DNA of 64,000 nucleotides from Helicostylum pulchrum (GCA_025677825.1 JAIXMO010000006.1:124001-188000), one strand, 5' to 3'. Counted from the stretch's first letter, positions 24,824 through 36,304 are shown. Numbers and translations are program-made. The notes: a model not told the origin generated them from the letters alone.

Positions 24824-24880
24824 TACACACACACCCACCCACCCACACACACACACACACACATTATATATATATATATA
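24824..24880. repeat. (AC)n-(TA)n microsatellite
   Basis: Compound dinucleotide repeat, AC with CCCACCC interruptions followed by TA. It lies in the 77-nt space between the convergent FHA-RING and HD-hydrolase stop codons. Confidence 0.85.
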
Positions 24881-24883
24881 TTT

Positions 24884-25313
24884 TTATAAATTAAATTCGT
24901 TTTCTATTTGATCAACAAATTTATGCATAAATTCGTCTCGTTCTATAGCTAATGCTTTACCTCTACTAGTCCTCATCATTGATTTTAATCGAAACAGTTT
25001 CTCTGCTTATAAGTTAGTTTTCAAAGAGAAAGATTTATATTATATCACTTACCGTGGAAATGTGTAATGGCTGAACTAGTACTTGTATTATTTAAATATT
25101 CTTGTTGTGAAATGTTATCAATAGGCTTATGATCAGGTACATACAATGGTCTATTCTTTGCCCCACTAAATGCAGCACACCTCAAAATACCTATAATTAA
25201 ACATTCCTGTTAACACTCTAAAAAAGCATTTTAATTTAAAAAATCTACTTTCTTACCAAATGCTCCTATTGCATCCAATTTATCAGCATCTTGCACACTA
25301 TATTACAAGTTAA

Positions 25314-25349
<36 letters not shown>

Positions 25350-25828
25350 TAATAAAAAAGAAAAAAAACTTACGCAAATAATTCATAACAATTATTACGC
25401 CAATATACTTGCTCTTTATCATCTAAAGCATCATTCCAGCCCAACTCTTTACTAAAACCAACATGATCTACAATCTTTGCAACAAGATCTGCTTTTTTAT
25501 ATTGTTGTTGATTTAAGAATTGAAGGATCAATTGTCCACCTGTTTCTTTTCCTTGGTAGTATTTACGATCGCCTACGTCGTGACATAATGCTGCGAGCTC
25601 AACTAATTCCAAGTCAATCGTGAAACCTTGCTTTTCACCATCGTGAGCAATGTCAAGTGCTAATGTATGTTGTCAATTGCGGTAGGTTTTTTTTTGGAGT
25701 TTTTTTTTGGGTAACGTACCAAGTCTTGTGACTCTATCAACATGATACATATCATGCGAAGGGTCTAATCCAGACATATATTCTGTGACCATGGCTCTTG
25801 TTGCCTTTAATATGTCATGATAACTCAT
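24884..25828 (-). CDS. HD-domain phosphohydrolase (YedJ-like)
   Basis: Starts at the ATG at 25828-25826 (MSYHDILKATRAMVTEYMSG). The exons give an HD-domain protein with the metal-binding signature HDMYHVDRV at the N-terminus, then LELVELAALCHDVGDRKYY, where HD provides metal ligands. The later segment VQDADKLDAIGAFGILRCAA carries the third family motif with the conserved Asp. This order matches small HD hydrolases such as bacterial YedJ and fungal homologues, soluble metal-dependent phosphohydrolases of uncertain substrate. The end is DEFMHKFVDQIENEFNL. There are four or five short introns; one (about 25300-25370) carries 30 T. The gene lies 120 nt downstream of the leucine-rich-repeat gene on the same strand. 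Confidence 0.85.
25316..25345. repeat. Poly-T run of 30 in an intron
   Basis: Run of 30 T inside an intron of the minus-strand HD hydrolase gene (poly-A in the transcript). Confidence 0.7.
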
Positions 25829-25948
25829 TTTATCGGAGGGAAACAAATAAATAAAACATTTTTTTTTTTTTAATCTTGTATTCTCACAGGGTGGGTTACA
25901 CGACATACTAAACAAAAGACGAATGTTTTTTATTTTATTCAAAAACTT

Positions 25949-28038
25949 TTATGCATTGGAAGAACTATCAGAGTCTTGTATTGCCAACTGTGGAGAGTTT
26001 AAACCATCCAATAAGTTTTTAGAATTGATAAATACATCATTGGACGGTAACTCAATGACGGCAGTGTCTAAAGTCGATGAATTAGAAGAAGAAGAAGAAG
26101 AAGGTGAAAGTGTAGTGATTTCAGTCTTTTCTTCTAATAGCTTTTGTGCTTCGACTTTTTGAAGCATATTTGTTGTACATACTGCAACAATATCGTTTTG
26201 TAAATTGGCTAATTCTTCATCCACAGGCTAAAAAAAAATAATAATTAATAAAGGGTTTTTTTTTATATATGGCAAAGTATACTTACGGGGATATTGATAT
26301 CAAGAAATGTAAGGGTATGATTCATTTTAATGGATACGGCCAATGCTAAAATACCTGCCATTTCAATATGTGGATTCTTGGATAAATCCAATCTAGAAAG
26401 AAATGTGTTTTCAGGTAATGCTTCGGCTAGTGCAATTGCTGCACTCGAATCCAATTGGGTATTTGATAAATTTAAGCTTTGTAAACAAGGATTACGAGCT
26501 AAAGCAGTTTTCAAGGTTAATATCTACGGAAGAAAAAAGTTAATTTTGTTGTTGTCGTTGTATATATTAAAGAAAATACTTTACGCCCTCATCTGTTTCT
26601 CCAGTAAGTGGGTTATTTGATAAATCAAGGGATTCCAAACACTTATTCTCAGCCTATATATGTATATGTGTATTAACATCACAAGCCTGTGTATATCATA
26701 TATATATATATATATATATATATGAATGTAATTTACCAGTGCGTTGGATAGGATGGATAATCCCTCATGAGTGATATTACAGTCGGATAGATTAAGATTG
26801 ACAAGCGTACGATTGGTACTTAGTAGATCAGCCAAGGGAGTGATTAAACTTAGATTATTTCCAGTTAAATTTAAATCAACTAAGCCAGCATTCTTATCCT
26901 CATCATTAGCAATTAAATTTGAAATCCAAGTAGAAGAAGGACTGGGCACAGACTGAATATGACATATCGAAAGTGTCTTTAGTGTAGATTGATGTACACC
27001 AGTTGAAAACACTTCAAGTGGTTCTGTTGCAGGTGGTTTTATCTGACAATAATCTAACGTTAATTTCTCAAGGCTGGTAGCATATTTTATACCTTGTGAA
27101 AGGTATTTCATTCCCATTTTTTCTATTGTGCAATGTGACAAGTCAACGGATTTTATAGTTTTAGACTATGTATATATATAATATTAGTTGTATATAATTT
27201 TTTTTGTTGTTATTTGTCCCTTTTTTCCTTACTTCTTTCATAAAGATGGCTATATACTTGTATCCTTTCGATTTAAAATTGTTTTGAGATAGATTTAAAT
27301 GTTCAATGGTGTTACTAACTAATAAACTACATAGCAAAACACGAATAGTCTATTTGTATAATAATAAATTTTCGTACATGAGTCACATTTACATACACAT
27401 AAAAAAATATATACATGTTTGTGTAAAATATTTACCTCATCATCCATTTTACAATTCGCAAAGTTAAGTCGTGTTAAACCAAACCGTAATATGAATATAT
27501 CTGAAATAGGACCTGCTTGGTTTGGAGCAATTGTTTCCTTTGATAAATCAATTGACTTCAACTGCGATGTACTACCACACACATACAAATTAGTTGCAAT
27601 GTATAAATAGATTTTTGTTTTCTTACTTTACCGACTGGTTCTCAAGATATCTCTAAAACGATCAATAACATATTCTTCTCTTTGAATACAAGCATGTTCA
27701 TAATGGTTTGGTAAATCAATAACTTCATTAGCTTGTTGTAACTTTTTTAAAATATCAGCAGCTTGTTTTTCTTTTTCATATTCTTCATCTCTAGGAGAAT
27801 CCTGTGAACAAAAAGGATGTTCAATAGTTAAATTACCAACTGAGAACGTAACTTTTCTGAGGTCATGCTTAGGTAACGACAAAGACTTTTGATATTCTTC
27901 TGTTTCTTCTTCATTAGGTGTATTGTTGGCATATAACTTTGACTGTAAACGAGAAAACCAGTTTGTAGCTGGAATAACTGTAGATAATTCAATATTACTC
28001 TCTGGTCTATACTTCAATATACTCTTTGGTCGACTCAT
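25949..28038 (-). CDS. Leucine-rich-repeat protein with PP1-docking motifs
   Basis: Starts at MSRPKSILKYRP (ATG 28038-28036); the frame extends upstream, but that part is low-complexity. The N-terminal 140 residues carry SILK (residues 6-9) and KVTF in LRKVTFSVGN, the two short motifs known to dock protein phosphatase 1. Leucine-rich repeats of the ribonuclease-inhibitor type follow over several exons: LTRLNFANCKMDD, IEHLNLSQNNF, IKSVDLSHCTIEKMGMKYL, LVDLNLTGNNL, LVNLNLSDCNITHEGLSIL, LESLDLSNNP, LQSLNLSNTQLDSSAAIALA and LSRLDLSKNPHIEMAGILAL. The C-terminus is Ser-rich and acidic. RVxF plus such repeats resembles animal PPP1R37, a PP1 regulatory subunit; orthology is inference. About seven exons; one intron holds a (TA)n repeat at 26698-26724. 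Confidence 0.85.
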
Positions 28039-29071
28039 TCCAGAAGAAGAAGAACAAAAAAAAAAAGTGGTTAAAAACAAAAGAGAAAGAGAGAGAGAAA
28101 ATTCGGGCCCTTTTTTATTATTATAAAAAAAAAAAAAAAATGGCCCTCGTGCTCCCTCACTTTTTGTCCCTTTTTCATTCTATTTACCACCAAAAGGGTC
28201 GTGGTTATTTCATATATAATTCAGGCACAATAATTTAAATATATGACATTAAATAACCTATACATCTTTTTTTGCATTAAAAAAAAAATAACCTCATTAA
28301 AAAGGACTTTTTGATTATTTCTTTAAATGGGAGGACAAACCTACTTTTTTTTTAAAAAAAGAAAAAGCAGCCTGTTTATTTAAGAATTCAAAAGCGGGTA
28401 TTCTTTAACATTCCCGCAATACTCATACCTTGCTTATTGATCTTGAAACTGTTTCTGTTATTATCCTCTTTTTAATCTATTAGATAAGTAAGAAACAAAC
28501 AAAAAAACTTGATGCACGTACCCATGGATATAAATAAACCTTTTTCTTGCTCCTATTTTACATGTAATATATGAAACGGAGTTCACACTGACAAGTGGCG
28601 TATTTATATTCCATCCCACCTAACTATAACTCCCCTTTCAGGACAAGGGTGCAGAAGAAAAAAGAAAAATCCAGCAAAATTTAACTACAACTTTTGATAT
28701 CTCTCTCTCTCTCTCTCTTTCTCTTTACCTCCTAAAGCCATTTTGATACCGGAGACCGGTGGTGGTGCTTAAGTACTCTTTTAACTCCCGTCACACACTA
28801 AAAGAAAATAGTTGTTACTTAGCATAATTTGCATAATACGCTTACCTTATTAGTTTGAACATAAAGTGTAGTTTTAGCAACAATAAATGTTTTCTAAAAT
28901 ATTTGGATGCAAAAAAAAAAGAAAAGAAAGAAAAGGTAAAAGGTAAGGGCTTTATATGCATACTATCACCAGCCTCAAACCTCCTCTCTATTTGAGCAAG
29001 TTAACAGATAATTGGCCCCCAGCATAAAATAATATGGGCAATCTTTTATTAAACTCCCCTCCAATTTTATT
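28039..29071. other. Intergenic, no gene seen
   Basis: Promoter of the leucine-rich-repeat gene and downstream region of the pyruvate decarboxylase gene. AT-rich with A/T runs, a CT-repeat near 28700-28720 and a short palindrome-like accggagaccggt near 28748. No frame with protein character. Confidence 0.5.
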
Positions 29072-30757
29072 TTATTTTAAATCTGCTGCTAATATAGAAA
29101 GTACTCGTGGTGCATCAAATTGAGGCATAACAACTTCCAAAAAATGAATCTTGTTTGGTTCCTGATTCACTTGCACCATGGTCTTTTCAAACTCACTTCT
29201 CGTATTTACTTGAATCTCGAGTCCTATAATCGAAGGACTCTTTCCATTTGATTTATTTATTTCCAAGTTGCCGCCGAAATAAGTCAAGGATTTACTGTAT
29301 TCCCACATGGGCAAATTATTATAATCTCGATAAGGTCCGTTGATCATTTTTTCTGTAAGGTATCCGTCATTATTCAAAAGAAAGATAACTGGTGTAAGTC
29401 CCTTTCGAATAAATACCGAGATCTCTTGAGCAGTCAATTGAAAAGATCCGTCCCCTACAAACAGATACACTTTTCGTTTACGGTCTGCTAAAGCGGCTCC
29501 TAATGCTGCACCGACTGAGTACCCTATGGAACACCATAAAATTTGACCGATATACGACGCACCGAGTGTACTCTCCATATTAAATATACCAAACCCAGAA
29601 GTCCCTGTCTCGGATACAATAACGCTGTTTGGTAATATGTACTGGTGTACTTTGTTCCAAAAATAATCATGTGTGATTTCAACACTACTGTCATCAATAG
29701 GTGCAGGTTTAATACGGGAAGGAAGTTCCAGCTGAGATTTTGTAACAGGCAGAACTGCAGTCAAGAGCGGTAAAAGTTCATGCATGCCTACTCCCGGGAA
29801 TTGAGCGTGATCAATGATTGTGCAAGAACTATGTAAAGAAATTGTCTTTACGTTTTCCAATCCGTACGAGAAACTACCAGTATTGAAATCGGACTTGATA
29901 GAACCCAATTCGATCAAAAGATCCGATTTTTCCATCTCTTCAGCTACTCCCTTTAACGAAAGTTTACCGCAATAAACACCTCGATAATTGGAAAAACTAG
30001 CATCGACAATTCCTTTACCCATTGGCGCAGAAAAAGTAGGAAACCCAGTACGATGAATAAAATCAACTGCTTCGGTTTGAAGTTGGTGGCGAAGAACACA
30101 TCCATCTACTACAATAACTGGACGTTGTGCCGATTGAATTAATTTTAATATTTGTTTAAGGACGAGTGGTTGCGTTCTTTGCGTGTTTCGAGCAGGTAAA
30201 ATCTGAAGAGGATGTATCATACTAGAGACTTGAACACTTTCTTTGATTAGATCTACGGGGATACTAATATAGCCGGGACGCTTTTGTATAAACGCAGTTT
30301 CAATCACTCGATCAATTTCAGAAATTGCGTTATCGAGGGTTAAACTAACCGAAGCAACCGTGACCAGAGACGCCATTCGGTGAAACACATCGAAATCGCC
30401 ATCACCGAGTGTATGATGTAATAAAGGAGTCTCTTTATGATGAGCGCTGCGAGGACTACCGACAATATGAATTACAGGTGACGTTTCTGAAAAGGAACCG
30501 GCGACTCCATTGATAGCTGATAGTTCACCTACACCAAACGTAGTAACAATTGCTCCTGCTCCACGAATACGAGCGTACCCATCTGCTGCATAGGAGGCGT
30601 TCAATTCATTGGAATTTCCACAAAATGTAAGCTTAGGATTGTCTTCTATTAAATCCAATAAAGGCATATTGAAATCTCCCGGGACACCGAAAATTGTATC
30701 GACACCAATTTCTCTAAGGCGTCCAAGTATATGATTACCAATAACAACTGAACTCAT
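29072..30757 (-). CDS. PDC: Pyruvate decarboxylase
   Basis: A single intronless 561-residue frame of the normal family length. Converts pyruvate to acetaldehyde and CO2 with thiamine diphosphate and Mg2+ in the cytosol, the first step of alcoholic fermentation. Family motifs are all present: GVPGDFNMPLLD (catalytic Asp), the cofactor-activating Glu in GNSNELNASYAADGYAR, the His pair in LLHHTLGDGDF, the ThDP-binding GDGSFQLTAQE ... NNDGY motif, and the catalytic Glu in NNDGYLTEKMINGP. Nothing appears broken. The lack of introns contrasts with most genes of this window. A TATA box lies about 72 nt upstream of the ATG. A short, diverged relic of another copy of this gene is found at 35223-35286. 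Confidence 0.96.
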   Translation of the reverse strand: MSSVVIGNHILGRLREIGVDTIFGVPGDFNMPLLDLIEDNPKLTFCGNSNELNASYAADGYARIRGAGAIVTTFGVGELSAINGVAGSFSETSPVIHIVGSPRSAHHKETPLLHHTLGDGDFDVFHRMASLVTVASVSLTLDNAISEIDRVIETAFIQKRPGYISIPVDLIKESVQVSSMIHPLQILPARNTQRTQPLVLKQILKLIQSAQRPVIVVDGCVLRHQLQTEAVDFIHRTGFPTFSAPMGKGIVDASFSNYRGVYCGKLSLKGVAEEMEKSDLLIELGSIKSDFNTGSFSYGLENVKTISLHSSCTIIDHAQFPGVGMHELLPLLTAVLPVTKSQLELPSRIKPAPIDDSSVEITHDYFWNKVHQYILPNSVIVSETGTSGFGIFNMESTLGASYIGQILWCSIGYSVGAALGAALADRKRKVYLFVGDGSFQLTAQEISVFIRKGLTPVIFLLNNDGYLTEKMINGPYRDYNNLPMWEYSKSLTYFGGNLEINKSNGKSPSIIGLEIQVNTRSEFEKTMVQVNQEPNKIHFLEVVMPQFDAPRVLSILAADLK

Positions 30758-30826
30758 TTTTTTAAAAAGAAAAGGAAAATAAAGGTCTTTTTGATAAGAG
30801 AGAAAAAGAAAGAATATCCTTGGCTC

Positions 30827-30834
30827 TTTTTATA
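30827..30834 (-). promoter_or_regulatory. TATA box of pyruvate decarboxylase gene
   Basis: On the minus strand the sequence reads TATAAAAA about 72 nt upstream of the start codon, a consensus TATA element at a plausible distance. This fits strong regulated expression of a fermentation gene. Confidence 0.6.
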
Positions 30835-30839
30835 AACCC

Positions 30840-33303
30840 TTGATTGTGTGTGTGTACTTACGCAAGGATAAAAAAAAAAAATGGGTAGCTAGAATCGAAA
30901 TTATTGTAATCTAAGGTACCTTTTTTTTTGTAATTGGCATAACTGGAAACCACTTTTTAAAACTAGTAGGTATGATGTATTGTAATGCTAGTATACAAAT
31001 ATATGTCTTCTAGAGCATAATGTCCAAGAAGTTTAGTTTAATAACACATTATATTTTACTGCTTTTATCTATTACTGCTGTTACTCGTTATCAAAATTTA
31101 TTTATAGATTGTTAATATTATTAGACCTAAAACCATTTCAAAATTGAATTGAGATCTTGTAAGCTACAATCTATCCGTTTAGACCCTTTTTTTAAAAAAA
31201 AATACAAAAACTTTATTTTGGTCCATATCTATATTTAAAACGATAGTTATCTCGATTAGCTTAATTAGAATTTTTTTACAGTAAAAAATAAGATTATAAC
31301 AACTAATATTTCTTTTCGTTATTTGCCACTGTTTAGCTAACAAAACAAAATGTACAGATTAAAATGAAAAGAGTCTAGTTAATAAAATAATTAAATAATA
31401 TCCACTCAATGCAGTATCATGTTTGAATACTAAAAAAAAGGTGTGTAAATAGATAAAATGTTGGACACAACTACCGCAATTTCTATAAGCGAATATCACA
31501 GTTTTGGAAAGGGTACATTGCATTATATCTTGTTTTTTTTTAGAGATCCGAAAATTTAAATGGCCGTATGGTACTAATGGCATTACTCTGGCAACTCGAT
31601 ATTATATATGGAATAGATTATGTATATTGCATATAGCATAAAAGCCATTGGTCTTACGATACATATATGCATAAGGCTAGGGAACCTCATTCTTGCTGTT
31701 GCACTGCACACTTGCACTTCTTATCCCAATTAAATTAATTCTATTACCAATTAACTGGCTCCCCCTATTTTTCAGTCCTGTTTCTTTTGCTATTTAATTG
31801 CTAAAGGTAGAATAACTCAAACGTGAATAAATAAATAGATTACTTTGAAAATATCAGGGCTAAACGCTTATCTTAGTCTGTAATAATAATATATATACTT
31901 TGATTAAGGGAAATTAAATACTTGGAAGTTTTAATTTTAATTTAGTTTTTACTTACTCCCCATATTACGAAATGCAGGTTGTTTATATAATGTCGTAGTT
32001 CAACTACATATATGCAATACTTGTCAATATGCATTGCTCAGTATTGTTTCAAACCCTTCCCTTTTTTTAAGTTGTCCAAGATGAAATAAGGCGCTATAAG
32101 CTGTGAAGCTCAAAAATTATTATTGTAATAGTAGCCGTGCTAGCGTCAAAATATGTATGATAAGAACATGCTATGCCGTAGTAAGGAGTTGACTATCAGT
32201 TTCAGTACTTATCACACGATATATGTAATAGACGGTATTAAATGTTTTTTTTTTGAAAAAAAAAAGTGACTTTATGTTACGCAGTTTTGTAGGCGTATGT
32301 GTATGTAGGAAAAAAAATCATAAATTTACATTGAACCAAAGATTTAGTATATTAGTTTTAATCCAAAGTTAAATGATATCAATTAACAGGACCTATTAGT
32401 ATTCAGACGCTTCTATAACATGTATGTAAATATTCACTAAACAATAAACAAAGATAATACTCGGGTATTGGAACTACGTTTAAATAATAGTTTCAAAATT
32501 GGAGCACTTACGAGAGTTATACTCTGCGAAAAATAGGGTACGGGAAAAAAAAAGAGATGTGTCTCGCATGCTTCCTGTGTCTCAAAACCAAGTTTCGACA
32601 TGCACACTTCACCAGGTGATATCGTACATAAAAAAATCTCTCGCGAAGACCTTTGCATTTCCTATCATAATAATAAGGTAAAGACCTATGATACGTGATT
32701 GCTTCTCTATAAATTTATGCTTCCATCTTTTGAGAAAAGTATCAGCAGTACATAAAAAGTATTACTTTTTATATCATAAGTAACAAAATATATGTGTATA
32801 AATATCAAATTATCCTTTAGTTGTTTTTCTTTTACAAATAATCTGAAAATGACACTCTATTATTGTTTTTTATGTTTACTTTTATTTAACAAATAAAGAA
32901 GCAGTATAGCTCTGCCAACGACATACTTGTTCGGTAGATCAAAAACTTCTCAAAACCAAAAATACTTAATTTTCTAACTCCAAGATTCCATGCAACATAC
33001 ATTTAGTCAGGTAATATCAATGAACTATGTGTTCTTTTAGGTTTGGTTTCAAAGGTAAAACTGCTTGTGTATTCCCAAGAAAAAAACCGAATGAAAATTA
33101 AATATAAAGCACGAGAAGGTATACACCGTCATAATTATTTCATATACAGTATGCAAACGAGTGTAATGATTTACAAAGATTGTTATCGAAGAGAAAAGAA
33201 TATCAACACATTGCATATAAGTTGAAATATATCTTCTGTTTGATTTTTTTCTCTTTTTTGTTTTGTTCTCTTCTCGAATTACAACGATAAAGAAACAATA
33301 AAA
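30840..33303. other. Gene-poor AT-rich region
   Basis: About 2.4 kb with no supported gene. It contains a short GT repeat (30846-30857), scattered A/T runs and short frames without recognisable motifs. The right end is a CT-rich tract (33240-33280) typical of a promoter just before the first ML-domain gene. Confidence 0.5.
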
Positions 33304-34002
33304 ATGATTTCATCTTACATATTATTGATAGTGGTTATTTTGACAGCTAATAGCGTTTATGGAGGTATAATTCAATGGTACTCGAACAGTTATAGAAGCA
33401 TTGCAAATACCTTTTCAAATAGCTATACTGAAGGTAATGTTCAAAATTGCGGAGGTAAATATTTTTAGTGTCATTATTTGCGGTAAAATTTTTTTTCTCA
33501 ACGTTATTATGATACTTTTATAGGAGAGCTTGATGACATACTAGATATAACTTCTATATCCTACAGTCCCATAGTAATGACAGCTGGTTCGGAATTTACT
33601 CTGAAAGCCACAGGGGAATTGCTTGAAGATTTGATTGAAGGTGCTTATGTGCATGTAGTTTTAAATTATGGTGAAACCAAGTTAGTATCAAGAACTGATG
33701 ATATTTGTGAACAACTTGAGAAAAAAGAGGGAAATAGTATCAAATGTACAGTCAAGAAAGGTTTATTAAAAGTATCACAAGACTTTACAATTCCGTGGAG
33801 CACGCCACCTGTAAGTTTAATAACAAAGTACACGTGATTGATAATCTGATTTTTAAATACATAGGGAAGATATGATTTAACTGTTATTGGATATAATGGT
33901 GACCACTCGCCTATTGGATGTCTTAATGCTCAGGTTTGGGTAAATCCTGGCGGTAGTATTCCAAACCATAATAATATTTTAAATAGTTACTACAATAAAT
34001 AG
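33304..34002 (+). CDS. Secreted ML-domain (NPC2-like) lipid-binding protein
   Basis: Three exons, 33304-33454, 33524-33810 and 33865-34002, total 576 nt, exactly 192 codons (191 aa). The N-terminus MISSYILLIVVILTANSVYG is a signal peptide. The mature part is an ML (MD-2-related lipid recognition) domain: CGGELDDILDITSISYSP, AGSEFTLKATGELLEDLIEG, AYVHVVLNYGETKLVSRTDD, then ICEQLEKK, IKCTVKKGLLKVSQDFTIPW and RYDLTVIGYNGDHSPIGCLN. Cys positions match the disulfides of fungal NPC2/PG-PI-transfer-like proteins. These bind a single sterol or phospholipid in a beta-sandwich cavity in the vacuole or outside the cell. It is transcribed towards its minus-strand paralogue, with a 260-nt gap between the stops. 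Unlike the paralogues it lacks the intron after the DLK/LLK position. Confidence 0.88.
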
Positions 34003-34261
34003 AGTTCGGTCGTAGTTTATAGTGCTTTAAATAATACGAACGCTAATATAATAAGTAGATATGTTCATACGCCTGATAAGAAAAAGAAAAGCATTGGTAC
34101 TTCTTTTATCTATTTATTTTAAAAAAGAGAGATTATTATGACATAGTCATGTATACATATAATACAAAGTGTCCTAAATAAATTTAATACTGATACACGC
34201 AAGTCTTTATTTGTATAGTCTTTTCAAGTCGTACAAGAGACGTTAAATAACAAGGGGTAAT

Positions 34262-35004
34262 TTAGTAAAGATTACCCAAATGCAAAAATCTTCTTTGACT
34301 ACGGAAATCAACTTTGATCCTAATACAGGCTAGATCAGCGTCATCAGCAGCGAAAGCGTTCACGTATACTTTGAAAACAGCCTATATATGATATCGTAAT
34401 TATTAAACTTTTTTTTTTTTTTTTTTTTTTGAAACACTTGATAAAAACACTTACTCTTGGTATCTCTTTAGGCAAAGTGATCTTTTGAGTAATCTATATG
34501 ATAGATATTAATTCAAAGCAATAAGTTGTATTCAGTCTATTACTTACTTTTAAATCACCCTTTTCGATAGGACATTGAAGGTCAACCTTATCCTTATTAT
34601 TCTCTAACGTCTCACAAAGATCAAACGTTTTTCTTAACAATGTTACAGCACCGAGTTTTACCGTAACCTGGGCTGCTGAACCAAATGTGACCGTTTCAAG
34701 CAAAGTGCCCTCTGCTTCCAAGGTCAATTCAGCACCTGGCGTGATAATGTCAGGCGTAATTCTAATGCTATTGATTTGTAGTATGTACGTTTCATCACCT
34801 ATTAACGGAATAAATAAATTTACTTGAAAGTATTAATACATAATTTAACTTACTGCAATCCTCGATTTCAACATTTGAAGCTCTTGTTATTGACGGGTAA
34901 TACGATGTTGACATGGAATGCCTTGACAAAGAGACCAATCCAGCATATGCTACATTGGTTAATAATAAGAAAAGTAGGACGAATACCCAAGTAAAAGATT
35001 TCAT
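34262..35004 (-). CDS. Secreted ML-domain protein, paralogue 2
   Basis: Starts with a signal peptide (MKSFTWVFVLLFLLLTNVAY). Exon 1 is 35004-34854 and exon 2 is 34798-34548; their sum is an exact 134 codons. The short exon 3 (about 34495-34457) encodes ITQKITLPKEIPR, and the last exon encodes AVFKVYVNAFAADDADLACI with the end RRFLHLGNLY. The ML domain shows the same skeleton as the plus-strand copy: DETYILQINSIRITPDIITP, AQVTVKLGAVTLLRKTFDLC, ETLENN and LQCPIEKGDLK. The gene is probably functional. It has an extra intron after GDLK compared with the plus-strand copy, shared with the third copy, so copies 2 and 3 are the closest relatives. The intron before the last exon contains 22 T (34409-34430). 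Confidence 0.85.
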
Positions 35005-35222
35005 TGTATTGTTTTATACAAAAAAGAAAGAGATAAAAAGTTAAAGTGAAAAATGAATCGTACTTTATATCTTACGGATTGCGTCAAGTGATCGTAGTAT
35101 TGTTTACTACAAATCCCGATTCGTGCTTCAGATTCTGACTGGTGACATGATTAAGCTCTGAAATATTCATTATTATTTTTGAATATAAACACTGAACTCT
35201 CTTAAACTATTATACAATCTGT

Positions 35223-35286
35223 GTATTTTCTAATCCATACGAGATGCTATCAGAATTTAAATCTGATATGATAGAACCTAACGCAG
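35223..35286 (-). pseudogene. Pyruvate decarboxylase gene fragment
   Basis: The minus strand encodes ALGSIISDLNSDSISYGLEN, clearly like ELGSIKSDFNTGSFSYGLEN in the intact pyruvate decarboxylase at 29072-30757. At nucleotide level about three quarters of roughly 62 aligned positions agree by eye with 29850-29914, without gaps. Similarity stops on both sides. This is a relic of a second decarboxylase copy, embedded between ML-domain paralogues 2 and 3. Confidence 0.7.
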
Positions 35287-35556
35287 TTGAAGTATCCTTG
35301 TCACTTTGGAAATAGCATTGCAATTGTTAAACTGACAGAGCCAACTTTAATCATATACATCATTCTAGGAAAAACGACAGTCATTTGTCTATTGAATTCC
35401 TTAATACACAATAATCATGAGGATAGCAGTAGTAGTAGTAGTATTATACCAAACTACGACGCCTTAAACTGTTACGATTGCATTAAGTACGTAAGTATGA
35501 ACACGGATAATAAATAATAACCCAATATTTTCGATGACACCGAAACATGCAAGTTT

Positions 35557-36086
35557 TTATTTATATAGCTTTTTTAAGTAAGAATTACCAAATTGTAAAA
35601 ATTCGCTTTGGCGTCTGCAGAAATCGACGTGGATCTTTATACAAGCTAAATCGGCGTCATTGTCAATGTAAGCTTCCATGTAAGCTCTAAAATCTCCCTA
35701 CGTATGATATTACAGCTATTAATAAACAAGACTTTTTTCTGAAACGTTTGATAAAAAAACACTTACTTTTGGTATCTCTTTAGGCAAAGTGATCTATATG
35801 ATGGATATTAATTCAAAGCAATAAGTTGTATTCAGTCTATTACTTACTTTTAAATCACCCTTTTCGATAAAACATTGAAGGCCAATCTTATCCTTATTAT
35901 TCTTTAACGTCTCACAAAGATCATACGTTTTTCTTATCAATGTTACAACACCGAGTTTTACCGTAACGTAGGCTGCTGAACCTGCAGTGACTGCTTCTTC
36001 TACGTCCAAGGTCAATTCAACGTCTGGCGCGGCAAAATCAGGCGTAACTTTAATGCTATTGATTTGTAGTATGTACGTTTCATCAC
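35557..36086 (-). pseudogene. ML-domain paralogue 3, 5'-truncated
   Basis: Very similar to ML paralogue 2 through exons 2-4: exon 2 (36086-35848) reads GDETYILQINSIKVTPDFAA, then AYVTVKLGVVTLIRKTYDLC and LQCFIEKGDLK; a shortened exon 3 reads ITLPKEIPK; the last exon has RAYMEAYIDNDADLACIKIH. The signal-peptide exon is missing. Upstream of the exon-2 splice acceptor there is no ATG-led signal peptide, and a transposase relic starts about 220 nt away. The stop used in paralogue 2 is mutated, so the frame runs further to end KKLYK. Exon 2 is 12 nt shorter than in paralogue 2. The remaining frames are intact, so loss of function may be recent, or an undetected first exon may exist. Even the 3' flanks of copies 2 and 3 are alike (gcaag then tttattt and tatag), showing a tandem segmental duplication. 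Confidence 0.7.
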
Positions 36087-36304
36087 CTATTAACAGGACA
36101 GGTTACTATACCGAAGGGTAAATACACTGCAGATCCCAAACTTGAGACAAATAAAAAAGAAATTCATTAGTATTTGAATTAGAGCCCTTTTTTTTTTTTA
36201 CTTACATTAAAAGTGGATGGCAAGTAGCAACAAATACAAAAAATATACTTTTAATAAAAAATCATAATTGTACTTAAATATGTCATTATTACCTTCGAAA
36301 AGTA

